Source: Bacillota bacterium (GTDB lineage: Bacteria; Bacillota; Thermosediminibacteria; Thermosediminibacterales; Thermosediminibacteraceae). Taken from it: DNA of 14,140 nucleotides. A program made the position numbers and the translations under genes. The notes under the pieces were generated by a model. That model ran no database searches, was not told the origin of the DNA, and worked only from the letters and a program-made list of their open reading frames with translations. The stretch's first letter is position 1. The number at the start of each line of letters is the position of its first letter. Below, in pieces: positions 6,392-13,919 of this stretch. The stretch is taken from assembly GCA_003242255.1 (NCBI GenBank), contig QGUT01000032.1:1-14140 (forward strand), read 5' to 3'.

Positions 6392-7417
6392 ATGGGGACC
6401 AAAGTAAAAGATGTACTAAAGGCACTCGATGACATCACCGGCGGAAGGCTTGTGAAGGGCACCGAAGACCTTTTTTCCGGGCGGAACCCTTTTGTTGTCA
6501 TGAAATCTTCGGACATTCCCGGAAAATCGGTGGTGGAGACACCGGGGCTGGTATTCGGGGACCCCGAGGCTGAGGTAAATAAAATAGCGGTTCTCATGAC
6601 CCTTACCGAAAGCTGTATCGAACTGGCTTCGGCCACCGGAGTCGACCTCATCGTGGCCCACCATCCGGTAGCCGATGCGGCCAACTCCGGCGGTGTAACT
6701 TTGAAAAATTACCTGGGGCTCTACGGCATAAACGTCATCGAACTGCACGAGGCCTTTCACGGCCTGCATCCGGGCATATCGTACATTCACGGACACCGGG
6801 CTTTTCGCGTCGACATAAAGTACGGAGGAGTGCCGGGGAACATCCTCTACGTGGGGAAGGTATTGGAAGGAATTAAGACGCTTGGCGATATGTTGGACAG
6901 GCTGGACAAAATGATGGACATTGAGAAAGAATTGAAGTTTAGCGAATGGGAGAAGGAGATGTACGGCTGCAGCGAAGTATACGATTCGGTGACGGCGGTG
7001 AAGGGGGAAATACTGGTGGGGACTCCGGAAACGCCGGTAAATACAGTAATCCACATTTTCCCCCATACGGGATTTACGCCGGAGCACCTGGAGATGGCAA
7101 AGAAGGAACACCCGGAAGCGGACACGGTGCTGGCCACCATTAGCAGGTCCAAAAAAGACAGCCGCCTGGTATCCAAGGCCAAGGAGTTAGGTTTGAATTT
7201 CATTTGCGGCAACTGCCATTCCATGGAGATATTCGAAAACGGGCTACCGCTTGCGTACGCCATAAAAAGTTATGTGCCCGACGATGTGAAGGTAGTCGTT
7301 TTCAGGGAGAAAATCACGTCCGTGCCCGTGGAACACTTTGGATCACCTTTTATAAAAGATTACGCTGCCTATATAGCGGAAAACTACCTTATTAAAAAAA
7401 GGGGGGATGTGGGGTAA
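6392..7417 (+). CDS. Nif3-like (DUF34) metal-binding family protein
   Basis: A 341-aa protein of the Nif3/DUF34 family (COG0327 type), widespread putative metal-binding proteins of unsettled biochemical role. Seen: DLIVAHHPVAD with His90 and His91, the usual N-terminal metal site, and near the C terminus GNCHSME with His276 and Glu279, matching the family's H-x-x-E site. The central segment where many members have an HTNLD-type motif reads ELHEAFHGLHPG here, so this is a divergent branch; the length leaves room for a middle insert. The ATG start is supported by AAGGGGG about 10 nt upstream. It is the first gene after the structured leader and is followed 59 nt later by the Gate-domain gene, probably in one operon. 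The substrate is unknown. Confidence 0.85.
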   Translation: MGTKVKDVLKALDDITGGRLVKGTEDLFSGRNPFVVMKSSDIPGKSVVETPGLVFGDPEAEVNKIAVLMTLTESCIELASATGVDLIVAHHPVADAANSGGVTLKNYLGLYGINVIELHEAFHGLHPGISYIHGHRAFRVDIKYGGVPGNILYVGKVLEGIKTLGDMLDRLDKMMDIEKELKFSEWEKEMYGCSEVYDSVTAVKGEILVGTPETPVNTVIHIFPHTGFTPEHLEMAKKEHPEADTVLATISRSKKDSRLVSKAKELGLNFICGNCHSMEIFENGLPLAYAIKSYVPDDVKVVVFREKITSVPVEHFGSPFIKDYAAYIAENYLIKKRGDVG

Positions 7418-7476
7418 AACCTGCTTTAATTTGGTCTTAAAAAATTTTCTCTCAATATAAGAAAGGAGGAAATCCG

Positions 7477-8562
7477 ATGGCTTTGCAAGAAAAAGAATTA
7501 CCCGCATCAACTCGCAAGATGGAGACCATTGAAATCGTAGGCCTTGTATTGCTCTTAAGTTCCCTCGTCATACTCTTCGTCAACCCCGGCATAATTGGCG
7601 GTATTTTCGATGCGATGGTAAACAGAGTAGTGCCGATCGTGGTGAACGTATACCTCACCGGGACGCTGGGAAGCGCCATTATCCTCAGCGTCTTGACGGG
7701 AAGAATTTTGGAAAGACTCGGCTTTACTGACGCATTGGTGCGGCTATTCACCCCCATAGCCAGGCTTATGAAAATCACTCCCCTCGTAATTGTGCCCGCC
7801 ATATACAACATTTTAGGGGATATAAATGCGGCGGGCCGCATAACCGCTCCGTCGCTCAAAAAAGCTGAAGCAACCAAGGACGAGCAGAAGATAGCCATCG
7901 CCACTATGTGCCAGGGCAACCAATCCTTCTCCACCTTCATGCTGGGCCTCCTGGCTTTCACCAAAGGGGGAATATGGGCCTTCCCCATCATAGTGGTCGG
8001 ACTCTTCCTCCCGGTAATACTGGTTCCTCTGCTGCTGAGCAAAACCATATACAGGGACGTAAAATTTAAGGACGTCGCCGAAATGCCGAAGTTCACCCCC
8101 AACACTCCGATAGTGCCCACCATCTTTAGCGGCGCCAGGGAAGGAGCTGAGCTTTTGTTCCTGCTGCTCATACCGGCAGCAGCGGTAGTATTCGCCCTGA
8201 TGGGAGCTCTCGACTTTATAGGAATCTGGAAACCCATAGAGAGCGCATTGACCGCATTCCTGCAGATGCTCTCCATAGATCCTCAGACCGGACTGCAGTC
8301 CATTCTGGTATCGCCGACGCTGGCCATGAATACCTTGGTGGAGAACATAGCGAACGTACCTCCCCGCCTGGCCATAGGGTCCTTTATCCTGGCCGCTTCT
8401 GGATTCCCCCTGCAGATCCCGCTGGCCCAGATTCCGGCGGTATGGGCCCAGAACTCGGACCTGACCGCGGGCGAGGCTATGCAGGCGGCGGTAGTGGGCA
8501 TGACCATCCGCATAATTTCTGCCTGCTTGTTATCGTGGATACTGCTGCCCATAGCTGTGTAA
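7477..8562 (+). CDS. Gate-domain (nucleoside recognition) integral membrane protein
   Basis: A 361-aa polytopic membrane protein. Hydrophobic stretches are seen at roughly residues 21-40, 48-75, 95-115, 140-190, 225-255 and 290-358. The two halves have the look of Gate (nucleoside recognition) domains, with conserved polar breaks such as GDINAAGRITAPS and ATMCQGNQSFSTFMLG in the first half and SPTLAMNTLVENIAN in the second. This places it near YjiH/SpmA-B/FeoB-core-like transporters of unknown substrate. The ATG start has a strong AAAGGAGG 7-8 nt upstream. No promoter or terminator was seen in the 59-nt gap to the Nif3-family gene, so the two are probably co-transcribed from 6167. Transport function is inferred from the family; the substrate cannot be read from sequence. 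Confidence 0.82.
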   Translation: MALQEKELPASTRKMETIEIVGLVLLLSSLVILFVNPGIIGGIFDAMVNRVVPIVVNVYLTGTLGSAIILSVLTGRILERLGFTDALVRLFTPIARLMKITPLVIVPAIYNILGDINAAGRITAPSLKKAEATKDEQKIAIATMCQGNQSFSTFMLGLLAFTKGGIWAFPIIVVGLFLPVILVPLLLSKTIYRDVKFKDVAEMPKFTPNTPIVPTIFSGAREGAELLFLLLIPAAAVVFALMGALDFIGIWKPIESALTAFLQMLSIDPQTGLQSILVSPTLAMNTLVENIANVPPRLAIGSFILAASGFPLQIPLAQIPAVWAQNSDLTAGEAMQAAVVGMTIRIISACLLSWILLPIAV

Positions 8563-8563
8563 A

Positions 8564-8592
8564 AGAGTGGTTGAGAAAGACGCTCTACTTTT
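8564..8592 (+). terminator. Weak candidate terminator after the Gate-domain gene
   Basis: AGAGTG (8564-8569) can pair with CGCTCT (8581-8586), 6 bp including one G-U, followed by ACTTTT. The stem is short and the T-run poor. The remaining gap to 8675 contains a pyrimidine-rich stretch (about 8610-8634) and nothing else recognised. Confidence 0.35.
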
Positions 8593-8675
8593 ATGTGTAA
8601 TAGAAATATTTTTCTTTTTTCGCTTCTCTTCGTCATTAATTTGTCGAATTCTGAGCCCTTTACCCGGGAAATCCC

Positions 8676-8704
8676 TTGACATCAGAGAATATAGATTATA
8701 TAAT
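8676..8704 (+). promoter_or_regulatory. Perfect-consensus sigma-A promoter for bpsA
   Basis: TTGACA (8676-8681), 17-nt spacer, TATAAT (8699-8704): a 12/12 match to the vegetative consensus. The expected start is near 8711, about 70 nt before the bpsA ATG and about 10 nt before the leader hairpin at 8720. Confidence 0.88.
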
Positions 8705-8719
8705 TAGTGCCGTTCGCTT

Positions 8720-8749
8720 AGGACCTTGTGTAAAAGCAGGGTCCTTTTT
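8720..8749 (+). terminator. Intrinsic terminator in the bpsA leader (probable attenuator)
   Basis: AGGACCTTG (8720-8728) pairs with CAGGGTCCT (8737-8745) over 9 bp with one G-U, an 8-nt loop, and TTTTT at 8745-8749. It lies only about 10 nt after the predicted start of the strong bpsA promoter and before the bpsA ribosome site, so unregulated read-out would give an RNA of about 40 nt. No clear antiterminator helix was found; a short GACC (8722-8725) versus GGTC (8777-8780, next to the ATG) pairing is possible. Confidence 0.72.
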
Positions 8750-8780
8750 ACATCCCGGTAAGGAGCATGGAGGTGAGGTC

Positions 8781-9866
8781 ATGGACGTTAGGCAAATTTC
8801 GGAGGAAGTGACCGCTAGAACGAAAGTAGATACCACCGCAAGGGATGTCGAAAAAGTGATCTCATGTCTTTCGAGTTCCTCCCATTTTTGGGAAATAGTG
8901 TGCAACGCTCAAAAACCGTTCAGCGTCGTAGCAGAAATTATTAACGCTCTTTGGGAGAGGGGCTTTGTAAGCATAGAGCCGAACGGAGAGATTGCTATTA
9001 CCCAGAAGGGGCAGGAATTTATAAAGGAAGTTTCGATAGCTCCGAGAAGGGATTTTACGTGCCCCAGCTGCGATGGCCGCGGAATCGCCATGGACAAAAT
9101 AAGGGAATGGATGCAGAAGTTCGATGAACTCACGGTAGACCGCCCCAAAGCCATCGCCGATTACGACCAGGGATACATTACCACCCCCACTGTCATGGCA
9201 AGGGTAGCCCTCATGGCAGAACGGGGTGACCTGGAAGGCAAAAGACTTCTGGTGCTCGGCGACGATGACCTCTTAAGCCTTGCGGCAGCTATAACTAAGA
9301 TGCCCCGGGAAATCGTCGTCCTGGAGATAGACGAGAGATTGGTGGACTACATTAATGACAGAGCGCAAAAACTAAACTTGCCCGTAAAAGCCTTTAAATA
9401 CGACTTCAGGGACAGTCTCCCGGACCAGTTCGTGGGTTCCTTCGATACCTTCAATACCGATCCGCCGGAGACCATGGAGGCCCTGGAAGTTTGCATGACG
9501 CGGGGGCTTTCGGCCCTTTCCGGCGAAGGATGCGCCGGGTATTTTGGATTGACCCGCACCGAGTCATCCCTTAAGAAGTGGAACGAGTTCCAGCAGATGC
9601 TGCTTTCCAAGTTCAGGGTAGCCATAACGGACATAATCGACAATTTTAACCATTACGTCAACTGGGACTACCTCCTGGGGAGCATCCGAGATGACTATTC
9701 CTTTATTCAGGTAAAACCCAGGCTCAACTGGTACAGGTCTTCGATGTACCGCATAGAAACGGTGAGCGGCTTTGGGAGGATCGAAAACAAGCCCATGCCC
9801 TGCGAACTTTATGTGGACGAGGAAGCCTTGATTTACAAGCCTGAAAAGACGTTGACAAAGGCCTAA
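8781..9866 (+). CDS. bpsA: Branched-chain polyamine synthase BpsA (N4-bis(aminopropyl)spermidine synthase)
   Basis: Predicted aminopropyltransferase that adds aminopropyl groups from decarboxylated S-adenosylmethionine to the internal nitrogen of spermidine, giving branched polyamines that stabilise nucleic acids at high temperature. The 361 aa agree with known BpsA (about 350). An N-terminal winged-helix-like region (about 1-85) is followed by CPSC (Cys94, Cys97), a Rossmann-like domain with LVLGDDDLLS (GDDD at 160-163), VVLEIDERLVDYI, and the signature FNTDPPET (225-231 for NTDPPET). The ATG at 8781 is chosen for GGAGGTGA just upstream; the frame from TTG 8676 would translate the -35 box and leader terminator. 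Its last codons carry the -35 box for the ileS leader. BpsA occurs mainly in thermophilic archaea and bacteria, so it supports a thermophilic host. Confidence 0.92.
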   Translation: MDVRQISEEVTARTKVDTTARDVEKVISCLSSSSHFWEIVCNAQKPFSVVAEIINALWERGFVSIEPNGEIAITQKGQEFIKEVSIAPRRDFTCPSCDGRGIAMDKIREWMQKFDELTVDRPKAIADYDQGYITTPTVMARVALMAERGDLEGKRLLVLGDDDLLSLAAAITKMPREIVVLEIDERLVDYINDRAQKLNLPVKAFKYDFRDSLPDQFVGSFDTFNTDPPETMEALEVCMTRGLSALSGEGCAGYFGLTRTESSLKKWNEFQQMLLSKFRVAITDIIDNFNHYVNWDYLLGSIRDDYSFIQVKPRLNWYRSSMYRIETVSGFGRIENKPMPCELYVDEEALIYKPEKTLTKA

Positions 9867-9880
9867 AAGTAGGATATATT
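9852..9880 (+). promoter_or_regulatory. Predicted sigma-A promoter for the ileS T-box unit
   Basis: TTGACA (9852-9857) lies inside the last bpsA codons. After 17 nt comes TATATT (9875-9880, 5/6). The expected start is near 9887, giving a leader of about 290 nt, normal for a T-box. Confidence 0.85.
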
Positions 9881-9886
9881 AGAAAA

Positions 9887-10140
9887 AAACTGAGAATGCA
9901 AAAGCGATGACGGGGAAAGTAAGCGCCGGGAAAGCCCAAAGCGAGCCGGTGGCGGTGGGAGACCGGCGGATTACCGGCAGCTGAAAATCCCCCCGGAGCG
10001 AGGCCCGAAACGGAAGGAGTAGGAGCCTACGGCCAAGCCGTTATTTTCAACGAGAGGGCCGGGCGTTTAGCCCGGTTCCATCAGGGTGGTACCGCGGGAA
10101 CAGTCTCGCCCCTTTAGGGGGCGAGATTTTTCTTTTTTAC
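9887..10140 (+). promoter_or_regulatory. T-box leader (isoleucine specific)
   Basis: Senses uncharged tRNA-Ile and allows transcription of ileS when isoleucyl-tRNA is scarce. Seen: Stem I base GGGG (about 9918-9921) pairing with CCCC after the specifier; an AGTA segment on the 5' side of the specifier loop; AGC-GCCGG pairing with CCGGC-a-GCT above it; an AGCGA-type segment; the specifier loop reading GAAAATC with codon AUC (Ile) at 9987-9989; the conserved T-box AGGGTGGTACCGCG at 10083-10096; and a terminator immediately downstream. The specifier agrees with the gene it precedes. The base after the specifier is C where a purine is common. Confidence 0.95.
10104..10138 (+). terminator. T-box terminator hairpin
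   Basis: TCTCGCCCC (10104-10112) pairs with GGGGCGAGA (10118-10126) over 9 bp, loop TTTAG, followed by TTTTTCTTTTTT. It is the terminator alternative to the T-box antiterminator built on the sequence at 10083-10096. Confidence 0.92.
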
Positions 10141-10178
10141 GGAATGCGAAAGATTATACTTGGAGGGATTGGAGTTAA

Positions 10179-13100
10179 ATGTTCAAAAAAGTTGAACCTA
10201 CAATGAACTTTGTTCCCATCGAAGAAAAGGTGCTGGATTTCTGGAAGAGAGAAAAGATTTTCGAAAAGACCTTGGAAAATCGAAAGGACGCACCGCACTA
10301 CGTGTTCTACGAAGGTCCTCCTACGGCCAACGGCAAACCCCACGCCGGGCACGTCCTCACCAGAGTCGTGAAAGACCTGATCCCGAGATATAAAACCATG
10401 CTGGGCTACCGGGTGGAGCGCAAAGCCGGTTGGGATACCCACGGCCTGCCGGTGGAACTGGAGGTCGAAAAGCAGCTCGGAATCAGCGGAAAGCCCCAGA
10501 TCGAGGAATACGGAGTAGAAGAGTTCATTAAAAAATGCAAAGACAGCGTTTTCACCTACGAGCAGGAATGGAGAAAGATGACCGAGCGGGTAGGTTTCTG
10601 GATAGATATGGAGAATCCCTACGTCACCTACCACAACACCTACATCGAATCGGTCTGGTGGGCTTTGAAAAAGATCTGGGAGAAGGGTTTGCTCTACAAA
10701 GGCCACAAAGTAGTGCCCTACTGCCCCAGGTGCGGCACGTCCCTTTCCAGCCATGAGGTGGCCCAAGGTTACGAGGAAGTGGAAGACCCGTCGGTATTTG
10801 TGAAATTCCAGCTGGAAGGAGAAATCGATACTTATTTCCTCGTCTGGACCACGACGCCCTGGACCCTGCCTTCCAACGTGGCGCTGGCGGTCAAGGACGA
10901 TGCGACTTACGTGAAAGTCGAGCACAACGGAGAAAAGCTGATTTTGGCCGAAGAAAGGCTGGGGGTCTTAGAAGGTGAATACAGTGTTCTGGAGAAATTC
11001 CCCGGCAAGAAACTGGAAGGTCTGAAGTACAATCCCGTATTTCCCTTCTTCGAAGAATATAAAGACAGAGCTTTTTACGTGGTAACAGGGGACTTCGTGA
11101 CCATGGACGAAGGTACGGGCATAGTTCACATAGCGCCGGCCTTCGGCGAAGACGACTACAGGATAGGGCAGAAGTTCGGCCTTCCGGTGCTCCAGCCCGT
11201 GGACAGCCAGGGAAAGTTTACGGAGAAAGTGGCCCCCTGGGCGGGAGTTTTCGTAAAGGATGCCGATAAGGACATAATAAAAAATCTGAAGCAGAGAGGC
11301 GTACTTTACAAATCGGAGAGGTACCGTCATACCTACCCCTTCTGCTGGCGGTGCGATACGCCGCTCCTCTATTATGCAAGGAGCAGCTGGTTTATAAAGA
11401 CAACAGCGATAAAGGACAGGCTTCTGGAACTCAACCAGAAAATAGGGTGGCACCCGGAGCACATAAGGGACGGGCGATTCGGCAATTTCCTGGAAAACGT
11501 CATCGACTGGTGCTTGAGCCGCGAGCGCTACTGGGGCACGCCCTTAAACATCTGGATATGCGAGAAGTGCGGAAAGCAGCACGCCGTGGGTAGCATCGAA
11601 GAATTAAAATCAATGAGCAAGCTGCCCATCGGAGATATAGAACTGCACAAGCCCTACGTGGACGAAGTAATACTAAAATGCCCCGACTGCGGCGGCGACA
11701 TGAAGCGCGTCCCCGAAGTCATAGATTGCTGGTTTGACTCGGGTTCCATGCCCTTTGCCCAGTTCCACTATCCTTTTGAGAACGAAGAGGTGTTTAAGGA
11801 GCGCTTCCCCGCCGACTTCATTTCCGAAGCCATAGACCAGACCAGGGGATGGTTCTACAGCCTGTTCGTGATCTCGACTTTGCTCTTCGATACATCGCCG
11901 TATAAGAACGTCTTGGTCATGGGGCACGTCCTAGACCAGTACGGTCAGAAGATGAGCAAGCACAAGGGCAACGTGCTCGATCCCTGGGAAGTGCTCTCAG
12001 AACAGGGAGCCGACGCCATGCGGTGGTACCTGTACGTGGCAAGCCCGCCGTGGATGCCGAGCCGTTTCTACAAGGAGGCCGTGAGCGAGGCCCAGAGGAG
12101 ATTTTTGGGCACCCTCTGGAACATATATTCGTTCTTCACGCTCTACGCCAGCATCGATAATTTCGATCCCAGGAAGTATTCCCTCGACCCGAAAGAGAGG
12201 TCCGAAATGGACCGGTGGCTGCTCTCCCGGATCAACAGCACCAATAAGAAGGTCAGGGAAAGCATGGACCATTTCGACATAACGGCGGCCGCGAGGGCTT
12301 TAGAGCAACTGGTGGACGACATGAGCAACTGGTACGTCCGCCGCTCGAGGGAGAGATTCTGGAAGTCGGAAATGGATAATGACAAGGTTGCGGCGTACCT
12401 TACCCTTTACGAAGCATTGGTCACTTTCATAAAGATGGCGGCGCCCTTCGTTCCGTTCATAACCGAAGAACTGTACCAGAACCTGGTGAGAGCTCCTTAC
12501 CCCGACGCCCCCGAGAGCGTCCACCTCTGCGATTATCCTGAAGTGCATGAGGAACTCATCGACGAAAAGCTCGAGCACAAGATGGAAATGGCGAGGAAAA
12601 TCGTGGAATTGGGCCGGGCTGCGAGAAACAAGGCAAAGATCAAAAACCGCCAGCCCCTCTCCAAGATGATGGTACAGCTCAGGAACCCCAAGGACGAAGA
12701 ACTCCTGAAAGACCTGACCGATATAATCAAAGAAGAACTGAATATAAAGGATATCGAATACATCCACATGGCCGAGCAGTACTTTACCTACATGCTAAAA
12801 CCCCGCTTTGACCTTCTGGGGCCCAAATACGGAAAGCTCATGCCCGCTATTGCCCGGGAAATTTCCAGAGCCAATGCGGCCGAACTCATAAGAGAGGCCA
12901 GGGAAAAAGGCGAGGTCGCCATAAACGTCCAGGGCCAGGAGATAAAGCTCACCCAGGAAGAGCTCGACATCAGGGCCCAGGACAAGGAGGGCTTCTGCAC
13001 CGAAGGTGAAGGCGGATACTATGTAGTGCTGGACACCACCATTACTCACGAACTGATGCTGGAAGGACTGGCCAGGGAACTTACCAGCAAGATTCAGAAC

Positions 13101-13316
13101 ATGCGAAAAGAGGCAGGTTTCGAAGTGGAGGACAAGATTTACATCTACTACCAGGCGGATGCTGCCATAGACGAAGCGATGGACGTTTTTGGCGAAGAAA
13201 TCAAGAGCGATACTCTGGCAATTTCCGTGGAGAAAGTGGCCCCGCCGGAAGACAGCTTTTCCCGCCAGTGGGATATCAATGGGCACAAAGCCCTTTTAGG
13301 AGTAAAAAAAGCATGA
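10179..13316 (+). CDS. ileS: Isoleucyl-tRNA synthetase, type 2 (eukaryote-like)
   Basis: Class Ia synthetase that charges tRNA-Ile in the cytoplasm and edits valine. The 1045 aa are complete. Seen: HAGH (HIGH motif, residues 55-58), GWDTHGLPVE, CPRC at 182-185, the CP1 editing domain with WTTTPWTLPSN (from 223) and GTGIVHIAPAFGEDDY (from 312), CWRC at 389-392, a second CxxC pair (461-464 and 501-504, probable zinc ribbon), WFDSGSMPF, and KMSKH (591-595). Length and motif style match the IleRS2 branch shared with eukaryotes, many archaea and some bacteria; the C terminus (NGHKALLGVKKA) lacks the zinc finger of E. coli-type IleRS1. Type 2 enzymes are usually mupirocin resistant (family knowledge). 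The ATG has GGAG 4 nt and GGAGGG 11 nt upstream. Controlled by the T-box. Confidence 0.97.
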   Translation: MFKKVEPTMNFVPIEEKVLDFWKREKIFEKTLENRKDAPHYVFYEGPPTANGKPHAGHVLTRVVKDLIPRYKTMLGYRVERKAGWDTHGLPVELEVEKQLGISGKPQIEEYGVEEFIKKCKDSVFTYEQEWRKMTERVGFWIDMENPYVTYHNTYIESVWWALKKIWEKGLLYKGHKVVPYCPRCGTSLSSHEVAQGYEEVEDPSVFVKFQLEGEIDTYFLVWTTTPWTLPSNVALAVKDDATYVKVEHNGEKLILAEERLGVLEGEYSVLEKFPGKKLEGLKYNPVFPFFEEYKDRAFYVVTGDFVTMDEGTGIVHIAPAFGEDDYRIGQKFGLPVLQPVDSQGKFTEKVAPWAGVFVKDADKDIIKNLKQRGVLYKSERYRHTYPFCWRCDTPLLYYARSSWFIKTTAIKDRLLELNQKIGWHPEHIRDGRFGNFLENVIDWCLSRERYWGTPLNIWICEKCGKQHAVGSIEELKSMSKLPIGDIELHKPYVDEVILKCPDCGGDMKRVPEVIDCWFDSGSMPFAQFHYPFENEEVFKERFPADFISEAIDQTRGWFYSLFVISTLLFDTSPYKNVLVMGHVLDQYGQKMSKHKGNVLDPWEVLSEQGADAMRWYLYVASPPWMPSRFYKEAVSEAQRRFLGTLWNIYSFFTLYASIDNFDPRKYSLDPKERSEMDRWLLSRINSTNKKVRESMDHFDITAAARALEQLVDDMSNWYVRRSRERFWKSEMDNDKVAAYLTLYEALVTFIKMAAPFVPFITEELYQNLVRAPYPDAPESVHLCDYPEVHEELIDEKLEHKMEMARKIVELGRAARNKAKIKNRQPLSKMMVQLRNPKDEELLKDLTDIIKEELNIKDIEYIHMAEQYFTYMLKPRFDLLGPKYGKLMPAIAREISRANAAELIREAREKGEVAINVQGQEIKLTQEELDIRAQDKEGFCTEGEGGYYVVLDTTITHELMLEGLARELTSKIQNMRKEAGFEVEDKIYIYYQADAAIDEAMDVFGEEIKSDTLAISVEKVAPPEDSFSRQWDINGHKALLGVKKA

Positions 13317-13326
13317 GGTGAGGAGT

Positions 13327-13827
13327 ATGAATGAAGCTATCAGAGTGTTAAAGGAAAGGCGGAGTGTCCGCCAGTATGAGGCAAAACCCGTTCCAAAGGA
13401 GATACTGGAAGACATCATAGACTGCGCAAGGCTCGCTGCCAGTGCGAATAATACCCAGCCCTGGTTATTCGTAGTTGTGACAAACGAAGAAGGAAAAAGC
13501 GCGATAGCCAGGCTCGCCACCTACGGAAAATTCATAGCCAGCGCCGGAGCTTGCGTCGCAGTCTTCTGCGAAAAGGACAGCAAATACAAGGTGGAAGATG
13601 GAGCGGCGGCGACCCAGAACATCCTTCTGGCAGCAAAGGCTCACGGGCTGGGGTCTTGCTGGGTAGCCGGCCACGGAAAAGATTACGCCGAAGATGTGAG
13701 AAAGCTTCTTAATGTTCCCGAAAAGTACGAGCTCATTTCTCTGGTAGCTATTGGGTACACGAATCAGACTCCAAATCCTCCCAAGAAACCGCTCTCCCAA
13801 GTGCTGAAATGGGAAAAATACGAGTAG
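13327..13827 (+). CDS. Nitroreductase family protein
   Basis: A 166-aa FMN-dependent oxidoreductase of the nitroreductase fold. The N-terminal ERRSVRQYEAKPVP (RRSVR at 11-15) is the FMN phosphate-binding signature, followed by AARLAAS-type helix residues and NNTQPW, and GLGSCWV in the second half. At 166 aa it is a small single-domain member. The physiological substrate (quinone, flavin, nitro compound) is not readable. The ATG at 13327 is preferred over the in-frame GTG at 13318, because the purine-rich site AGGTGAGGAG lies directly before the ATG and the GTG would be inside it. It starts 10 nt after the ileS stop, so it is probably co-transcribed with ileS, and it is followed by a strong terminator. 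Confidence 0.92.
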   Translation: MNEAIRVLKERRSVRQYEAKPVPKEILEDIIDCARLAASANNTQPWLFVVVTNEEGKSAIARLATYGKFIASAGACVAVFCEKDSKYKVEDGAAATQNILLAAKAHGLGSCWVAGHGKDYAEDVRKLLNVPEKYELISLVAIGYTNQTPNPPKKPLSQVLKWEKYE

Positions 13828-13833
13828 TCATTT

Positions 13834-13861
13834 GCCCGGGATAGACCCCGGGCGTTTTTTT
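13834..13861 (+). terminator. Intrinsic terminator of the ileS-nitroreductase unit
   Basis: GCCCGGG (13834-13840), loop ATAGAC, CCCGGGC (13847-13853), then G and seven T. A 7-bp all-GC stem with a good T-run, 6 nt after the nitroreductase stop. Confidence 0.93.
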
Positions 13862-13919
13862 ATGTAAAATGTAAACGGGTACGTTCCTATAGATTCAGAA
13901 AAAAGGAGAAGAATTAAAA

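Noticed and set aside
8676..8780. N-terminal extension of BpsA from TTG 8676
   Set aside because: That frame would translate the -35 and -10 boxes and the leader terminator. The ATG at 8781 has a clear ribosome site and gives the family's usual length.
10137..10925. 262-aa open frame on the minus strand across the ileS start and T-box terminator
   Set aside because: Antisense shadow of ileS; it extends into the terminator hairpin, which no real gene is expected to do.
13318..13326. GTG start of the nitroreductase at 13318
   Set aside because: It lies inside the ribosome-binding sequence that serves ATG 13327, and the family core begins right after the ATG.
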